A DNA stretch of 64,000 nucleotides. Source: Nocardioidaceae bacterium (GTDB taxonomy: Bacteria > Actinomycetota > Actinomycetes > Propionibacteriales > Nocardioidaceae). The notes under the pieces were generated by a model. That model had not been told where the DNA came from, made no database searches, and saw only the letters and a list, made by a program, of their open reading frames with translations. The position numbers and the translations under genes were made by a program. This document shows, piece after piece, positions 28,527 through 37,279 of the stretch. Location: assembly GCA_018672315.1 (NCBI GenBank), contig CP076053.1, positions 2,219,827 through 2,283,826 of the forward strand, given 5' to 3'. The stretch's first letter is position 1. Each line of letters begins with the position of its first letter.

Positions 28527-29303
28527 GTGGACCTCAAGCACGAGTTCACCGTCCCGACGAGCCCGACGGCGACGTGGGAGGCCTTCGGCGACATCAAGGA
28601 GGTCGCCCAGTGCTTCCCCGGTGCGACCGTGAGCAACGCGGACGAGGAGACCTTCGAGGGGATCGTCAAGGTCAAGCTCGGTCCCGTGTCCCTCGTCTAC
28701 ACCGGCGAGGGCCGCTTCACCGAGCGCGACGAGGCCAGCCGCACCATGAAGCTGACCGCGAACGGCAAGGACAAACGCGGCAACGGCACGGCCGGGGCGG
28801 ACGTCGTCCTGACCATGACGGAGGCCGACGGGGGGCGTACGGCGGTCTCGGTGAGCACCGACCTCAAGATCACCGGCAAGCCGGCGCAGTTCGGTCGCGG
28901 CATGATCCAGGACGTCTCCGACAAGCTCCTCGGACAGTTCGTCTCCTGCCTCGAGCAGCGGCTCGTCGAGGACCCGGCCGAGGGGGCGGAGGAGACCAAC
29001 GGGCTCGGTCCCTCGGGCGCGGCGATCGCGGCCAACCGGGCAGGCGGCGACACGGACCAGCCGCTCTCGGCCTCGGCCGACCCGATCGGCGACGAGGCGT
29101 CGGGCGCGGCCGAGCCGCGCCCGGCCCCCAAGGACGCCAACCGATCCGGTGGGCACCTGCGCCCGATCACCGACGTGGACACCTCGGGTGAGGCGATCGA
29201 CCTCGGCGCGGCGGTGCTGCCGGCCATGGCCAGGCGCTACGGCCCGTACGCCGCGGTGGTCGTGGTGCTCCTGGTGCTGCTGCGTCGCAGGCGCCGCGCC
29301 TGA
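28527..29303 (+). CDS. coxG: CoxG-like SRPBCC membrane-anchored protein, copy 1
   Basis: 258 residues: an N-terminal CoxG/SRPBCC lipid-binding domain (about residues 1-150, FTVPTSPTATWEAFGDIKEVAQCFPGA), a polar linker, and a C-terminal membrane helix (YGPYAAVVVVLLVLL) ending in RRRRRA. CoxG links CO dehydrogenase to the membrane; recent work attributes quinone delivery to it. GTG start at 28527, 13 bases after coxM. Paralogous to the next gene along its whole length, including the linker words NGLGPS and DQPLSAS. Confidence 0.9.
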   Translation: MDLKHEFTVPTSPTATWEAFGDIKEVAQCFPGATVSNADEETFEGIVKVKLGPVSLVYTGEGRFTERDEASRTMKLTANGKDKRGNGTAGADVVLTMTEADGGRTAVSVSTDLKITGKPAQFGRGMIQDVSDKLLGQFVSCLEQRLVEDPAEGAEETNGLGPSGAAIAANRAGGDTDQPLSASADPIGDEASGAAEPRPAPKDANRSGGHLRPITDVDTSGEAIDLGAAVLPAMARRYGPYAAVVVVLLVLLRRRRRA

Positions 29304-29352
29304 GCGCGGGAGATGAGTGCACGAGTGTCGTGAAACTGGGTAGTGCCCCCTC

Positions 29353-30207
29353 ATGGAGATGACCCACGACTTCACCGTGCACACCAGCCCCGACGCGACC
29401 TGGACGGCCTTCGGCGACTTCAAGGAGATCGCCCAGTGCTTCCCCGGCGCCACCGTCACCAGCATGGACGGTGACGACTTCGACGGGATCATGACGATCA
29501 AGCTGGGGCCCCTGTCGCTGGTGTACCGCGGCGACGGCTCCATCACCGAGCGCGACGACGCGTCCCGCACCGTCAGCCTCACGCTCCAGGGTGAGGACAA
29601 GGACGGCCACGGTTCCGCGAGGGCCGACGTGACGGTGACGCTGAGCGAGGATCCCTCGGGCACGAAGGTGGAGGGTCTGACCGACCTGACCGTCTCCGGC
29701 AAGGCCGACCAGGTGGGCGAGCAGGTCGTCCGCGACGTGCTGGCGACCCTGGTCGAGGAGTTCGGCACCACCCTCGACCAGCGTCTGGTCGAGGACCCCT
29801 CCCAGGGCAGCGACGAGGTCAACGGGCTCGGACCGTCCTCGGCAGCGCTCGCGGCGATGCGGTCCGGGGGCGACAAGGACCAGCCGCTCTCGGCGAGCGC
29901 GAACCCGATCGGCGAGGAGATGAAGGAGCGCGGGGCCGATCTCGACCACCTCGACGGCGCGGTCGGCTCGAAGGCCCCGTCGGCCGAGGAGGTCGCGGCG
30001 TACACCGAGAAGACCGAGCCCGTCGACCCGAACAAGTCCGGTGGTCACCTCAAGTCCATCACCGAGACCGACACCCAGGGCCGCGCGACCGACCTGACCA
30101 CGACCGTCATGCCGTCGCTGGCCAAGGACAACTCGACGCTGATCGCCACGTCGGTGGGTGCGGCGCTGCTGGTGCTCGGCTTCGTCCGCAGGCGTCGCAA
30201 CCGCTGA
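29353..30207 (+). CDS. CoxG-like SRPBCC membrane-anchored protein, copy 2
   Basis: 284 residues, tandem paralog of the preceding gene: SRPBCC domain (FTVHTSPDATWTAFGDFKEIAQCFPGA), a similar but longer linker, then one C-terminal helix (STLIATSVGAALLVLGFV) and basic RRRRNR end. ATG at 29353, 49 bases after copy 1. The retained linker words argue for a tandem duplication followed by divergence, with both copies under selection. It may give the enzyme two membrane docking or quinone-transfer partners. Confidence 0.88.
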   Translation: MEMTHDFTVHTSPDATWTAFGDFKEIAQCFPGATVTSMDGDDFDGIMTIKLGPLSLVYRGDGSITERDDASRTVSLTLQGEDKDGHGSARADVTVTLSEDPSGTKVEGLTDLTVSGKADQVGEQVVRDVLATLVEEFGTTLDQRLVEDPSQGSDEVNGLGPSSAALAAMRSGGDKDQPLSASANPIGEEMKERGADLDHLDGAVGSKAPSAEEVAAYTEKTEPVDPNKSGGHLKSITETDTQGRATDLTTTVMPSLAKDNSTLIATSVGAALLVLGFVRRRRNR

Positions 30208-30294
30208 ACCCCACCGCGCGGGCCGCACCCGCGCCCTCCCTCAGGCCGCCGGGCTCGCACCTCCTCTCGGGGAGGGCGGGCCCGGCGCTCCACG

Positions 30295-30693
30295 TCAGCC
30301 CTCGTAGCCGCCGAGGCGGTGACCGTGCTCCAGGTCGGCGAGGCCACCGACGGGCGCCACGGCCGTCGCGCTCGCCTCGCACACCCAGACCGGGTCGGGG
30401 CCGCCGAGGTCCGGGTCGACGTACAGCGCGTGCGTCGCGGGGCCGCCGTCCGGCTCGACGCACCAGGGGCACAGGGGCCAGCGGCCGGCGTGCTCGAGCA
30501 GCGCGTCCTGCACGTCCTGGGCGACCAGACCTGCGGCGTAGGCGCCTCCCTCGGGCCACTGCTCGACCCACCAGCGGCGCTGGCTCACGGCGTCCTCCAG
30601 GACGGACACCTCGTGCGGGCCGGCACAGCGGGTCGCCGTGAGGTCGCGCAACACGAGCGCGCGTGCGGCGAGCAGCGGGTCCTCCGATGTCAC
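30295..30693 (-). CDS. Hypothetical protein with CPWC motif
   Basis: About 132 residues; I do not recognise a family. Visible features are a helical acidic N-terminal half and a WPLCPWCVEPDGGPATHALYV segment with a CxxC pair and a later VWVCEA cysteine that could bind zinc. The GTG at 30693 is preceded by CACAAT with a seven-base gap, a leaderless pattern; an ATG at 30702 is the alternative. Divergent from cutC with almost no intergenic DNA. Composition matches the neighbours, so it is probably native. Confidence 0.65.
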   Translation of the reverse strand: MTSEDPLLAARALVLRDLTATRCAGPHEVSVLEDAVSQRRWWVEQWPEGGAYAAGLVAQDVQDALLEHAGRWPLCPWCVEPDGGPATHALYVDPDLGGPDPVWVCEASATAVAPVGGLADLEHGHRLGGYEG

Positions 30694-30703
30694 GATGACC
30701 ATT

Positions 30704-31456
30704 GTGAGCACGCCGTCGCAAGCGCCAGGGGCACCAGAGGTGTCGCGCGGTGCGCTGCTCGAGGTCGGCATCGCAGGCCCCCAGGACGTCGCAGGCGTGC
30801 AGGAAGGCGGTGCCGACCGGCTGGTGCTGGCGACCCCGGGCCCCGAGGGAGGTCTGTCGCCGACCCCGCAGCTGGTCCAGTCGACGTGTGCGGCGACGGA
30901 CCTGCCCGTACGCGTCGTGCTGCGCCTCAACGACGGCTTCTCCACCACCGGCGGTGAGCTGACGCGCCTGGTGGGCCTCGCCACCGACTTCCTGGACAGC
31001 GGCGCCGAGGGCCTGGTGATGGGTTTCCTCGACCGCGACCTGGAGATCGACACCGAGGTCTGCGCCGCGGTGCTGGAGCGGCTCCCCGGGGTGCGGTGGA
31101 CCTTCAGCCGGGCCATCGACCAAGGTCTCGACGCCCGCCGCTCGTGGCGGACGGTGCGGACCCTCCCCGGCGTGGACGCGGTGCGGACGGCCGGGTCCGT
31201 GCGCGGCCTCGAGCACGGGCTCGACGCCCTCGTGGCCCGCGCCGCGGCGGACCCCGAGATCGCTCGGCTCGTCCTCGCCTCGGGAGGCCTCACCCCCGAC
31301 CAGGTGCCGTGGCTGGTGCGGGCCGGCGTACGACAGGTGCGGGTCTCGACCCAGGTGAGGCCGAGCGGCTCGTGGGACAAGGCGTACGCCGACGCCGCCC
31401 TGGTGCGGTCGTGGCGGCTGCTGCTCGACGCGGAGGTCGAGGCGGCCCGACGCTGA
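30704..31456 (+). CDS. cutC: CutC-family protein
   Basis: TIM-barrel protein named for copper homeostasis in E. coli, though its biochemical role is disputed. Recognisable CutC elements: LLEVGIAGPQDVAGVQEGGADRLVL, DFLDSGAEGLVMGFLDRDLEID, TFSRAIDQ, VRTAGSV, LASGGLTP. 250 residues from the GTG at 30704, which has CACGAT seven bases upstream; a GTG at 30740 (MSRGALLEV) is closer to the usual family start. Confidence 0.85.
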   Translation: MSTPSQAPGAPEVSRGALLEVGIAGPQDVAGVQEGGADRLVLATPGPEGGLSPTPQLVQSTCAATDLPVRVVLRLNDGFSTTGGELTRLVGLATDFLDSGAEGLVMGFLDRDLEIDTEVCAAVLERLPGVRWTFSRAIDQGLDARRSWRTVRTLPGVDAVRTAGSVRGLEHGLDALVARAAADPEIARLVLASGGLTPDQVPWLVRAGVRQVRVSTQVRPSGSWDKAYADAALVRSWRLLLDAEVEAARR

Positions 31457-31570
31457 GGTCGCCCGGCGCCGAGTCCGCCCGGCGCCGAAGCCGTCGGCCT
31501 TCGCACAACGGTCCGCGACACGCCACCCGCCGTACACCGCGCGGACACCCGGGCAGCGCACCATTTTCCT

Positions 31571-32356
31571 GTGAGCACCCCGCTGGTCCTCCACCCCGGC
31601 TCCGATCTGCGCCCGCCGCGCACCGTGCGTGTGATCGCCCACCGCGGCGCCTCGGCGAGAGCCCCCGAGAACACCCTCGCCGCCCTGGCGGCCGCGGTGG
31701 CCGACGGCGCCGACCTGGTCGAGGTCGATGTGCAACGCACCGCCGACGGGGTGCTCGTGCTGCTGCACGACCCGCGGCTGGAGCGCACCACCGATGCCCG
31801 CTCGCGCTTCGGTGAGGGACGTGAGCTGTTGCTCGGCAGCACCGCGTACGACGACATCGCCCGCCTCGACGCCGGGTCCTGGTTCTCGCCCGCCTTCGCC
31901 GGTGAGCGCGTCCCGCGGCTGACCGACGCCCTGCACCTGCTCGTCGCCGCGCGCACCGGCCTCCAGCTGGAGCTGAAGCGTCCCGAGCTCTACCCCGGCG
32001 TCGTCGACCAGCTCGTCGCCGAGCTCGAGCGCGTGCGCGGCCGCATCCCCCTGCTGGTGCAGAGCTTCCACGAGCCGAGCCTGCGGGAGCTGCGTCGGCA
32101 GGCGCCCTGGCTCGAGCTCGGGCTGCTCGGTCGCCCGCACGCCCGACGCCTGGCCGAGCTCGGCACCTGGTTGCAGCAGGTCAACCCCCACCACCGTCGT
32201 CTGGACCGGCGCTACGTCGACGCCGTGCACGCGGCCGGGATGCGGTGCACGCCGTGGACCGTGGACCGCCGTTCGGCGATGCGCCGGGTCTGCGGCCTCG
32301 GGGTCGACGGAGTCATCACCGACCACCCGGCACGGTTGCACGAGGCGCTCGCGTAA
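31571..32356 (+). CDS. Glycerophosphodiester phosphodiesterase
   Basis: Hydrolyses glycerophosphodiesters to glycerol-3-phosphate and an alcohol. The GDPD signature HRGASARAPENTLAAL is followed by the metal-binding EVDVQ and the catalytic His in LLHDPRLERTTD. 261 residues, no signal peptide, so it is cytoplasmic. GTG start with CACCAT six bases upstream, suggesting a leaderless mRNA. The 114 bases before it contain two near-identical GCCCGGCGCCGA blocks and no gene. Confidence 0.92.
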   Translation: MSTPLVLHPGSDLRPPRTVRVIAHRGASARAPENTLAALAAAVADGADLVEVDVQRTADGVLVLLHDPRLERTTDARSRFGEGRELLLGSTAYDDIARLDAGSWFSPAFAGERVPRLTDALHLLVAARTGLQLELKRPELYPGVVDQLVAELERVRGRIPLLVQSFHEPSLRELRRQAPWLELGLLGRPHARRLAELGTWLQQVNPHHRRLDRRYVDAVHAAGMRCTPWTVDRRSAMRRVCGLGVDGVITDHPARLHEALA

Positions 32357-32466
32357 CGACTCGGACTCCGCCCGCGCGTCCCGGGGTGAAGCGGCGTCGT
32401 GTCGTCGCGCGGTGTGTGAAGATCCCGCTGTCCCGAACTGCCGGGGCCTCGTCACGGGAGAAGCCG

Positions 32467-34182
32467 GTGTCCATGTCGTCGTCCGTCCGTCGTCCGCGCG
32501 CACTCTCCCGAGTGGCAGTCGGGCTCTCCCTGGCGCTCGGCGTCGCCGGCCTCGCGGGCACCCCCGCGACCGCCGCGCCCGTGGTGCCGGCACAGCCGGT
32601 CGTGCAGCAGGCGGCGTACACCCCGCCCCCGATCGACTGGGGTCGGTGCACCGACGAGTTCCTCTCCTTCATCGGCATCGAGTGCGGCTTCCTCGTCGTG
32701 CCCCTCGACCACGACGACCCCACCGGTCGCACGATCGAGCTCGCCGTGTCGCGTCTCGAGCACACCTCGGCGCCGTCGCGCTACAAGGGCGTCATGCTCA
32801 CCAACCCCGGCGGCCCGGGCGGGTCGGGCCTGTCCCTGCCGATCATCGGCACGTCCGTGCCCTTCCGGGCGGGCAGCGAGTGGGACTGGATCGGCATGGA
32901 TCCCCGCGGTGTCAGCGGCTCGGTGCCCCGGCTCCGCTGCGACCCGTCCTACAGCGAGGCGCCGCGCCCGTCGTACGAGCCGAGCCTCGACGGTGAGGCG
33001 GCGCGGTGGATCGCCCGGGCGCAGGGGTACGCGCAGGCCTGCGGCGACGCCCCCGCGAGCGGTCTGCTCGAGCACCTGCGCACCGAGGACGTCGTCGCCG
33101 ACCTCGACCTGCTCCGCGTCGCGCTGGGCAAGGAGCAGGTGGGCTTCTACGGCTACTCCTACGGCAGCTACCTCGGTCAGGTGTACGCCACGCAGCACCC
33201 CGACCGGGTCTCACGGCTCGTGCTCGATGCCAACGTCGACGCCGACAAGGTCTGGTACGACGCGAGCCTGGAGCAGAGCCGGGCCTTCGACCGGTCGCTG
33301 CAGGCGTTCTTCGCCTTCGCCGGCCGCTATGACCGGGCCTTCGGCCTGGGCAAGGGCCGTCGCGCCGTCGAACGCACCTACCTGCGCCTGCGTGAGCGCC
33401 TGGACCGTCGCCCGGTCAAGGGGATCGGCGCGGCCGAGTTCGTCGACGCGGTCCAGGTGACCGCGTACACGACGCAGCTCTGGCCGCTGGTCGCCTCGGC
33501 GCTGGCCCGGCTGGACGACCGTGGCCGCGTCGGCCGCCTCAGGTGGTTCACACCGCGGCCCGGGCCCCGGTCGGACAACGCGTACGCCTCCTACCTCGGC
33601 ACCTTCTGCACCGACGCGCTGTTCCCGACCGAGCTGCGCACCTGGACCGACGACGCCATGGCCAATGCGGAGGTCGCGCCGCTGTCCACCTGGGGCAGCA
33701 CGTGGGCGAACCTGCCCTGCCGCACGTGGCCCGTCGCCGCGGAGCCGCCGGTGGAGGTCGACGGCTCCACCCTGGACGTGCCCGTGCTGCTGGCCGGGAC
33801 CACCGGCGACGCGCCCACGCCGTTCGCCTGGTCGCGAGCGACCCGCGAGCGCTTCCCGACCGCCTCGCTGGTCGCCGGCGTCGGCGGGCGCGACCACGGC
33901 TTCAGCCTCCAGGGCAACCGTTGCGTGGACGAGACGGTGGCCCGCTACCTGCGCCGCGGTGTGGTGCCCCCACGCCTGGCGGACGGCATGTTCGACAAGA
34001 CGTGCCGGGTGCAGCGGCCGACGTTGGACTTCTTCTTCGGGCCCACGTTCTTCCGCGAGGCCCCGGCGGGGGCGCGGGCCCGCGCGGGCAGCGCCGGGTC
34101 TGGTCGTGAGGAGATCGAGCTCACCCGTCGCCAGCAGGTCGAGTTCCTGCTCGACCGGGCGGCCATCCCCGGCCGCGGCTGA
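32467..34182 (+). CDS. Secreted alpha/beta hydrolase (TAP-like C-terminus)
   Basis: 571 residues from the GTG at 32467 (GGAG six bases upstream); ATG at 32473 is the alternative. A basic N-terminus and hydrophobic core ending AGTPATAAP form a signal peptide. The mature protein has NPGGPGGSG (oxyanion region), nucleophile elbow GYSYGSYLG, a late Asp (AGTTGDAPTP) and His (GGRDHGF), the layout of actinobacterial tripeptidyl-aminopeptidase-like secreted hydrolases. Substrate may be peptides or lipids. It converges with the DUF2236 gene with one base between stops. Confidence 0.87.
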   Translation: MSMSSSVRRPRALSRVAVGLSLALGVAGLAGTPATAAPVVPAQPVVQQAAYTPPPIDWGRCTDEFLSFIGIECGFLVVPLDHDDPTGRTIELAVSRLEHTSAPSRYKGVMLTNPGGPGGSGLSLPIIGTSVPFRAGSEWDWIGMDPRGVSGSVPRLRCDPSYSEAPRPSYEPSLDGEAARWIARAQGYAQACGDAPASGLLEHLRTEDVVADLDLLRVALGKEQVGFYGYSYGSYLGQVYATQHPDRVSRLVLDANVDADKVWYDASLEQSRAFDRSLQAFFAFAGRYDRAFGLGKGRRAVERTYLRLRERLDRRPVKGIGAAEFVDAVQVTAYTTQLWPLVASALARLDDRGRVGRLRWFTPRPGPRSDNAYASYLGTFCTDALFPTELRTWTDDAMANAEVAPLSTWGSTWANLPCRTWPVAAEPPVEVDGSTLDVPVLLAGTTGDAPTPFAWSRATRERFPTASLVAGVGGRDHGFSLQGNRCVDETVARYLRRGVVPPRLADGMFDKTCRVQRPTLDFFFGPTFFREAPAGARARAGSAGSGREEIELTRRQQVEFLLDRAAIPGRG

Positions 34183-34183
34183 G

Positions 34184-35113
34184 TCAGGCCGGGTGGCGTG
34201 CGGCCGCGTCGGCACCGCTCGCTGCGATCTCCGGCGGCGTCATGGCCCACCGGATGGTGCCGGTGGCGACGGATCCGAGGGCGCGTACGACGGTGCGCTC
34301 GGTGACGGGGAACAACGGCAGCCGTAGGGGCCACCGCGTCCACGCGGGCATCAGCGCGATCGCGGCGGCGCACAGCACGAGGTACGGCGGGCGTGCGGCG
34401 ATCGGCAGGTCGGGGTGCCACAGCAGGAACGAGACGGCGTCCCGGGCGGCCGGGGTGCCGCGGAGCTCGGAGCGGTAGCGCGCGAGCTGCTCGCGCAGCT
34501 CGGCCTCGGTCTGCGGCGGGTCGATGACACCGAGGCGGGCGGCGACCTCACCGGTCTGGCGTACGTACTCGTCGCGGCCGGCCTGGTCGAGGGGTTCCGC
34601 GCCGTAGGTCTGGTGGGCCAGTAGGAAGCTGTCGATCTCCGCGATGTGCACCCACATCAGCAGGTGGGGGTCGCTCGCGGCGTACGGGGTGCCGTCGGGC
34701 ATGGTGCCCACGACCCTGGTGTGGATGCTGCGCACCATGTCCACCGAGGCCTGCGCGTCGTCGGCGGCACCGAAGGTGGTGGTCGCGAGGTAGGTGGACG
34801 TGCGGGCGAGGCGTCCCCACATGTCGCCGCGGTAGCCGGAGTGGTCGGCCACGCCCTGCATCGCCGCCGGGTGCAGGGTCTGCAGCAGCAGCGCCCGGAT
34901 GCCGCCGATGAACATCGAGGCGTCGGCGTGCACCTGCCGGATCGCGGCGTCCTCGTCGAACCACCGCGGGCCCGGTCGGGAGTGGATCCGGTCGCGACGC
35001 TGCGGGCCCTCGTCGCCGGCGACCCGGTGGAAGAGCTCGGCGCCGAGCCGGTCACGTACGCCCCCGAGCGCGTCGCGGCCCCGGGAGGCGAGGGTGTCGA
35101 GCGTGGAGGTCAT
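34184..35113 (-). CDS. DUF2236 (MpaB/rubber-oxygenase-like) protein
   Basis: 309 residues matching the oxygenase MpaB-family DUF2236 domain, distantly related to the haem-binding latex-clearing proteins: RALLLQTLHPAAMQGVADHS, TSTYLATTTFGA, and a long helical core. Many members are annotated as oxygenases without proven activity. The ATG at 35113 has GACTGT six bases upstream on the minus strand. It is divergent from the MMPL transporter with a 67-base shared promoter region. Confidence 0.85.
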   Translation of the reverse strand: MTSTLDTLASRGRDALGGVRDRLGAELFHRVAGDEGPQRRDRIHSRPGPRWFDEDAAIRQVHADASMFIGGIRALLLQTLHPAAMQGVADHSGYRGDMWGRLARTSTYLATTTFGAADDAQASVDMVRSIHTRVVGTMPDGTPYAASDPHLLMWVHIAEIDSFLLAHQTYGAEPLDQAGRDEYVRQTGEVAARLGVIDPPQTEAELREQLARYRSELRGTPAARDAVSFLLWHPDLPIAARPPYLVLCAAAIALMPAWTRWPLRLPLFPVTERTVVRALGSVATGTIRWAMTPPEIAASGADAAARHPA

Positions 35114-35180
35114 GGGGCAACAGTCCCCGGGGTCGCCAACCCGCATGCGCACCTCCGGTCGGGCACGGAAGAGTGGGTCC

Positions 35181-37226
35181 ATGACGTCAACGCTTTCGCG
35201 AGCCCTGGAGCCCCGGCGTGCATGGGCGGTCGCCCTGCTGGGCCTCGTGCTGCTCGGGGCCGTGCTCGGCCTCGGTCAGGCCGAGCGTGACGCCTCGCCG
35301 ACCGACAACCTGCCGGCGGGCTACGACAGCACCCGGGTCGTGGAGCTGCAGCAGCGCTACGCCGCCGACGAGGCCTCGGTCGCGATGGTGCTCTTCACCG
35401 CGGGTGCGGCCGACTCCGACGCGTCGATCGGGCCTGAGCTGGGTGGGCTCCAGCAGGCGTACGCCTCCGCGATCGGGTCGCAGGTCCCCCTGCAGCCGAG
35501 CGAGGACGGCACCGCCGCGCTCGGGGTGGTGCCGGTCGACGGTCAGTCGGCCACGGAGGTCGCCGAGCAGGTGGAGACGCTGCGCGCCGACCTGCGGGGG
35601 GCCGCCCCCGACGGCGTACGCGTGCAGCTCACCGGCCCGGCCGCGATTCAGGCCGACCTGGCCGCGGTCTTCGACGGCGCGGACTTCCGGCTGCTCGCGG
35701 CCACCGCCGGCATCGTGGCGCTGCTGCTGCTCGTGACCTACCGCAGCCCGATCCTCTGGATCCTGCCCCTGGCGGTGGTGGGCCTCGGTGACCAGGCGGC
35801 CGCGGCCGCCGCGACCCGGGTGATGCGGGCGGTCGGCACGCCGTGGGACGAGTCGACCATCGGCATCCTGTCCGTGCTCGTCTTCGGCGCCGGCACCAAC
35901 TACGCCCTGCTGCTCATCTCGCGCTACCGCGACGAGCTCAAGCAGCACGAGGAGCGGGCCGTCGCGATGCGGGCCGCCTGGCGGCGTACGGCCGAGGCGG
36001 TGCTCGCCTCGGCCACCACGGTGGTCGTCGGTGTCCTCACGCTGGTGCTCTCGGTCGTGCCGGCCACCCGTGCGCTCGGCGTCGCCTCGGCGGTCGGCAT
36101 CGTCGTCGCGGTCTTCGCCGTGCTGGTCGTGCTGCCCTTCGTGCTCGTCGTGCCCGGCCGTTGGGTCTTCTGGCCCCTGGTGCCGAGGGTCGGGCAGACG
36201 ACGCTCGTGGAGAGCCGATCGATCTGGAGCCGCATCGGCGGCCTGGTCTCGGCCCGGCCGGTGGCGGTGCTCGTCGTCGCGGTGCTCGGCCTCGGCGTGC
36301 TGGCCGGCGGACTGACCCAGGTGCGGACGGGTCTGTCCGAGTCCGACCAGTTCCTCGACACCCCCGAGGCGATCGTCGCCGCGGGCCGGCTCGCGGCCTC
36401 CTACCCGGACGTGTCGTCCTCGCCCACCACGGTGCTCACGCGGGACGCCGTGGCGGCGCAGTCGTCGTTGGCCGGGTCCGACGCCGTCCGTGGCGTGGAG
36501 TCCGTCGGACCGTTGGGCGGTGGAGTGGAGCAGCTCGACGTCGTGCTGGCGTCGCCCCCGGGCAGCCAGGAGGCGCGGGAGGACGTACGCGCGGTCCGCG
36601 ACGCCCTCGCGGACGTGTCGGGCACCGTCGTCGGTGGCAGCGAGGCCGAGGCGGTCGACGCCGCCGACGCCGCCTCGCGGGACCGTCTGCTCATCGTGCC
36701 GCTCGTCCTCGTCCTGGTCGCGGGTGCGCTGGTGCTGCTGCTGCGCAGCCTCGTGACGCCGCTGCTGCTGGTGACCGCCGTCGTCGGCACCTACCTCGCG
36801 GCGCTCGGTGGGGCCTGGTTCGTCTTCACCGGCGTCTTCGGCTTCGAGCGGCTCGACGCGGGGGTGCCGCTCCTCGGGTTCCTCTTCCTCGTGGCGCTGG
36901 GCGTCGACTACTCGATCTTCCTCGTGACCCGGGCCGCGGAGGAGACTCCGGCCCATGGCGTACGCCGCGGCATGATCCGCGCGCTCGGCGCCACCGGTGG
37001 CGTCATCACCTCGGCGGGCATCCTGCTCGCGGCGGTCTTCGCGGTGCTCGGCGTGCTGCCGCTGGTGGTGCTGGCCCAGCTCGGCACGGTGATCTGTCTG
37101 GGCGTGCTGCTGGACGCCTTGGTGGTGCGGACGCTCGTCGTGCCCGCGCTCGCGGTGGCGCTGGGGGAGAAGTTTTGGTGGCCCCGCACGTTCGCCGACA
37201 TCGGAGACGCCCGTCCGACGGCTTAG
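35181..37226 (+). CDS. MMPL-family RND transporter
   Basis: 681-residue integral membrane protein of the MmpL class that exports lipids or other hydrophobic compounds using the proton gradient. Two halves, each with one helix, a periplasmic loop (about residues 36-170 and 390-510) and a five- to six-helix bundle; the helices carry the conserved FGAGTNYALLLISRYRDEL and LGVDYSIFLVTRAAEE motifs. It is shorter than mycobacterial lipid exporters and has no long C-terminal domain. Confidence 0.92.
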   Translation: MTSTLSRALEPRRAWAVALLGLVLLGAVLGLGQAERDASPTDNLPAGYDSTRVVELQQRYAADEASVAMVLFTAGAADSDASIGPELGGLQQAYASAIGSQVPLQPSEDGTAALGVVPVDGQSATEVAEQVETLRADLRGAAPDGVRVQLTGPAAIQADLAAVFDGADFRLLAATAGIVALLLLVTYRSPILWILPLAVVGLGDQAAAAAATRVMRAVGTPWDESTIGILSVLVFGAGTNYALLLISRYRDELKQHEERAVAMRAAWRRTAEAVLASATTVVVGVLTLVLSVVPATRALGVASAVGIVVAVFAVLVVLPFVLVVPGRWVFWPLVPRVGQTTLVESRSIWSRIGGLVSARPVAVLVVAVLGLGVLAGGLTQVRTGLSESDQFLDTPEAIVAAGRLAASYPDVSSSPTTVLTRDAVAAQSSLAGSDAVRGVESVGPLGGGVEQLDVVLASPPGSQEAREDVRAVRDALADVSGTVVGGSEAEAVDAADAASRDRLLIVPLVLVLVAGALVLLLRSLVTPLLLVTAVVGTYLAALGGAWFVFTGVFGFERLDAGVPLLGFLFLVALGVDYSIFLVTRAAEETPAHGVRRGMIRALGATGGVITSAGILLAAVFAVLGVLPLVVLAQLGTVICLGVLLDALVVRTLVVPALAVALGEKFWWPRTFADIGDARPTA

Positions 37227-37279
37227 GTGGCATCCGCTCCCGACCCAACGACGACCAGATGCCCCACAGGCGGAGTGGG

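Noticed and set aside
31457-31570. Repeat of GCCCGGCGCCGA before the GDPD gene
   Set aside because: Only two short copies, likely chance in GC-rich DNA.
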